NCBI RefSeq assembly: GCF_018860745.1
Contig: NZ_JAHKPY010000012.1
Span: forward strand, 62,001 to 126,000
DNA: 64,000 bases
Source: Zobellia uliginosa
GTDB lineage: Bacteria > Bacteroidota > Bacteroidia > Flavobacteriales > Flavobacteriaceae
Direction: 5' to 3'
Of the stretch, positions 61,883-64,000 are shown piece after piece. The notes beneath the pieces were generated by a model. The model worked only from the letters and a program-made list of their open reading frames with translations, made no database searches and was not told the DNA's origin. Within the stretch, counting starts at the first letter, position 1. Every line of letters begins with the position of its first letter. Made by a program: the position numbers and the translations under genes.

Positions 61883-63234
61883 TTTTCCTTTTTAGCGGTC
61901 GTTTCTTTTGGCTGGTAATAGTTAGGTGGGAATCCGTTTATCTGTCGCCATAGCTCAAACCAAATCGGTACATCGTCTAAAAGGGATATGGTATTGGCAC
62001 CGGAACCAACGCGAATATCCTCTGGCCAGGGTTCTGCTTCCGGGTCATCGTCCGGAGCGACCAATACACGGTATTTTCCGCTGACATCTATAAAGGTTTC
62101 CACCGCTACGATTTTCCCTGCAAACGTTCCGTAGGAAGCATTGGGCCAACCGCTAAAAACAATAGCGGGCCAACCATCAAACTGTATCCGTACTTTTTCG
62201 CCTACGTGTACCAATGGCAGGTCTATTGGGGCCACAAAAGTTTCCACGGCCTTTTCAAACTCGGACGGCATAATACCTACCAAGCGATCACCTTCTTTAA
62301 AGTTCTGACCTATGCCACCTTGCACCGCTTTATTGATAAAACCGCTCTGGGGCGCCTTTATATAGTACATACCGGTACGCACCTCATAATTGGCGTATTG
62401 GTTCTCTAATTTGCTTACCTGTGCTTCCGAATCAAACTGATTGGATTGTGCGGTGTACATATCGCTCTGCGCCTTGGAAATCTTATCCGTGTATGCTACG
62501 GCCACGCGGTTAATTTCCATGGTGGCATTGAGCACATCGTTTTTAGCGGCCAACAGTTTATTTTCCTGAGAAATAAGTTTGGCCTGTGTTTCCTGTAGCT
62601 TCAATCTTTTTGCCTCCACATCGGTCATGGCCTTTAGGCCTTCTTGCTGCAATTGCGCTATACGATCGTATTGCCGCTGGGCAATCTCAAGATTGGTACG
62701 TGCGGCCTCCAAGTCTATGCTATCGCTCTTTACCTTTAATTTGGATTGCATCAGTTTGTTTCTGGATTGCTCCAACTTTAGACTTCGCTCATTGCCCAAA
62801 GCGGAAATCTGATTGTTAAGTGCGGCTACCTTGCCTTGGTACGACTCAACGGACATATTCTTTGCCGCTATCTGCTGCCCTGTCCGTTCCACCAAACGTG
62901 GGTCAAAATACTCGTTCTTTACTTCGGAAATGTGTAAAATGGTATCGCCTTCTTTTACGAAATCCCCTTCTTGTACGTACCATTTTTCTATGCGTCCCGG
63001 AATGGGCGACTGTATGCTCTGTGGCCTGTGCTCCGGACTTAGCGTCGTTAGGCTACCCGTACCCCGCACACTCTGCGTCCACGGTAGGAACAAAAGAATA
63101 AAGCCAAAAAGCGCGGACCCCAACAAGAACCGGTTAAAGTGCTTGTAGTGCCTTTGGTGAAACACCTTTTCGGTAGATTTATAACCTGTAAGATGTACCG
63201 TTTTGTTGATCGGATTGTTAGATATATTCAGCAT
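61879..63234 (-). CDS. HlyD-family periplasmic adaptor protein
   Basis: 451 residues. One N-terminal membrane helix ('FLLGSALFGFILLFLPW', ~34-52), a split biotinyl-lipoyl domain ('IQSPIPGRIEKWYVQEGDFVKEGDTILHI' and 'IKAPQSGFINKAVQGGIGQNFKEGDRLVGI') with a long coiled-coil hairpin between them (~110-280), and a beta-barrel domain after it. This links the inner-membrane ABC exporter to the TolC protein. It is between the ABC gene (6-base gap) and the tolC-type gene. Confidence 0.94.
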   Translation of the reverse strand: MLNISNNPINKTVHLTGYKSTEKVFHQRHYKHFNRFLLGSALFGFILLFLPWTQSVRGTGSLTTLSPEHRPQSIQSPIPGRIEKWYVQEGDFVKEGDTILHISEVKNEYFDPRLVERTGQQIAAKNMSVESYQGKVAALNNQISALGNERSLKLEQSRNKLMQSKLKVKSDSIDLEAARTNLEIAQRQYDRIAQLQQEGLKAMTDVEAKRLKLQETQAKLISQENKLLAAKNDVLNATMEINRVAVAYTDKISKAQSDMYTAQSNQFDSEAQVSKLENQYANYEVRTGMYYIKAPQSGFINKAVQGGIGQNFKEGDRLVGIMPSEFEKAVETFVAPIDLPLVHVGEKVRIQFDGWPAIVFSGWPNASYGTFAGKIVAVETFIDVSGKYRVLVAPDDDPEAEPWPEDIRVGSGANTISLLDDVPIWFELWRQINGFPPNYYQPKETTAKKEK

Positions 63235-63240
63235 GGTTTC

Positions 63241-64000
63241 TTAGGTTATGGAAACAAGTTGCCCCTGGTTCAACGTAATTATTTTTTGGCATGCCTTTAC
63301 CCATCTTAGGTCTTGGCTTACGACTACCAGCGCCCACGGGTTTGACTTATTGGTCAAAAACTTCATGATGCGTTCCGCTTCCACCTCATCAAACTGGTCC
63401 AAGGGATCGTCCAATAAGAGTAGTTTTGGCATGTGCACGATACTACGCGCCAAGACTATTTTTCGTGCAATGGTATAGGGTATATACTGCCCTTCCGGAT
63501 AAATCATAGAATTGAGGCCGTTGGGCTGTTCCTTTATGAACTGTAGCAACCCAATATTCTCCAGTACCCAATGCAGGTCTACATGCGGGACGCGTTTATC
63601 CCCTAAAGTAATGTTCTCCAAAATAGTACCTTCAAACGGACTTTCCTCTGGAATGCACTGCCCTAAAAACGACCTGTAGTGGTTGGGTTTAATTCCCTTC
63701 AGCGAAAAATCATTCGCATAAATATTACCCTCGGTGGGTTCAAAAATACCCGCGATCAATCGTAACAAAGTAGATTTACCGGAACCGTTCTCCCCTATGA
63801 CCAGTTGTCTGCTTCCCGGTTCTATTTTAAAAGAAATATCATGTAGAATGTTTTTCTTCGTAGCCGTACCAAAAGAAATTTTATCCAGCTCTACCGTTAA
63901 CTCGTCATCATCCTTCAGTGGTTGCTCACCTCCTTGGTTCTCCAGTTTAAGGTCTACGACCTGTCCTATTTTTTCAAGAGAGGTCAACAGGTCATAAAAG
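63241..64000 (-). CDS. ABC transporter, C-terminal ATPase part with degenerate motifs (partial)
   Basis: The frame stays open to the window edge (residues F-Y-D-L before 'LTSLEKIGQVVDL'), so this is the C-terminal end of a larger transmembrane-ATPase fusion typical of type I exporters. Walker A 'GENGSGKST' and the Q-loop Gln are intact. The signature LSGGQ is replaced by sequence around 'YTIARKIVLARS', the Walker B end reads 'LLLLDDPLDQFD' (Asp instead of catalytic Glu), and the switch His is Gln ('VVVSQDLRW'). It could be the impaired half of a heterodimer or work with little ATPase activity. Operon with the HlyD and TolC proteins. Confidence 0.88.
   Translation of the reverse strand, partial: FYDLLTSLEKIGQVVDLKLENQGGEQPLKDDDELTVELDKISFGTATKKNILHDISFKIEPGSRQLVIGENGSGKSTLLRLIAGIFEPTEGNIYANDFSLKGIKPNHYRSFLGQCIPEESPFEGTILENITLGDKRVPHVDLHWVLENIGLLQFIKEQPNGLNSMIYPEGQYIPYTIARKIVLARSIVHMPKLLLLDDPLDQFDEVEAERIMKFLTNKSNPWALVVVSQDLRWVKACQKIITLNQGQLVSIT

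Noticed and set aside
1-64000. CRISPR arrays, rRNA operons and complete tRNA genes
   Set aside because: I found no regularly spaced repeats, rRNA motifs or full cloverleaf sequences; only a 3'-tail-like piece at 27205.

Overview
The window looks like the chromosome of a marine member of the Flavobacteriaceae (Bacteroidota). It is AT-rich and carries a SusC/SusD pair next to a sulfatase. Shine-Dalgarno sites are weak or absent. OmpA/TolC-type envelope genes, MORN-repeat proteins, DUF2490 and a split HipA kinase are all typical of that group. The genus cannot be fixed from the sequence alone; Zobellia, Maribacter and Arenibacter relatives fit. There is no rRNA gene, no intact tRNA gene and no CRISPR array.

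Layout. 0-4.6 kb: the end of a polysaccharide utilisation locus (SusC C-terminus, SusD, and a sulfatase fused to a glycerophosphodiesterase-like domain). 4.9-11.5 kb: a mutagenic repair cassette: a SRAP/YedK protein on the + strand and, on the - strand, a 95-residue protein, a Y-family polymerase that has lost its catalytic Asp-Glu pair (ImuB-like) and a DnaE2-like polymerase. A broken DnaQ-type exonuclease lies divergent to it. 11.5-19.4 kb: accessory DNA with a ricin-like beta-trefoil protein, an 1104-residue LamG/LGFP/papain-like protein, an orphan ParD antitoxin and three kinds of repeat. 19.4-27.3 kb: a defence-type element with a single-chain type IIG restriction-modification enzyme, a small SH3-like protein, a stand-alone reverse transcriptase with a structured upstream leader, an IS3 remnant and a tyrosine recombinase ending at a tRNA/tmRNA-like 3' end.

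27.4-34.8 kb returns to ordinary genes (gamma-glutamyltransferase; TesA-like esterase divergent from a YbbA/YbbP ABC system) and then a hipB-hipS-hipT toxin-antitoxin locus with two matching operators. 35-41.3 kb: an exported MORN/DUF2490/YwqK-repeat operon, then a lipoprotein and a sugar-lactone-oxidase-like flavoprotein.

41.7-58.1 kb is the most unusual part. Two convergent gene sets encode a free protease prodomain, a subtilase, a free copy of that subtilase's C-terminal domain, an acidic disordered protein, a 1392-residue multi-pass sensor with a cytoplasmic P-loop NTPase and winged helix, a matrixin-like metallopeptidase, an outer-membrane protein, a small membrane protein, an M19-like dipeptidase, a protein carrying both a trypsin and a subtilase domain, a peptidoglycan amidase and a V8-like protease. 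None of the hydrolases has a visible signal peptide. I propose that this is one system in which a membrane sensor-NTPase controls a set of proteases. That is inference. The window ends with an AraC regulator, a quinone reductase and a TolC-HlyD-ABC export operon whose ATPase has degenerate motifs.
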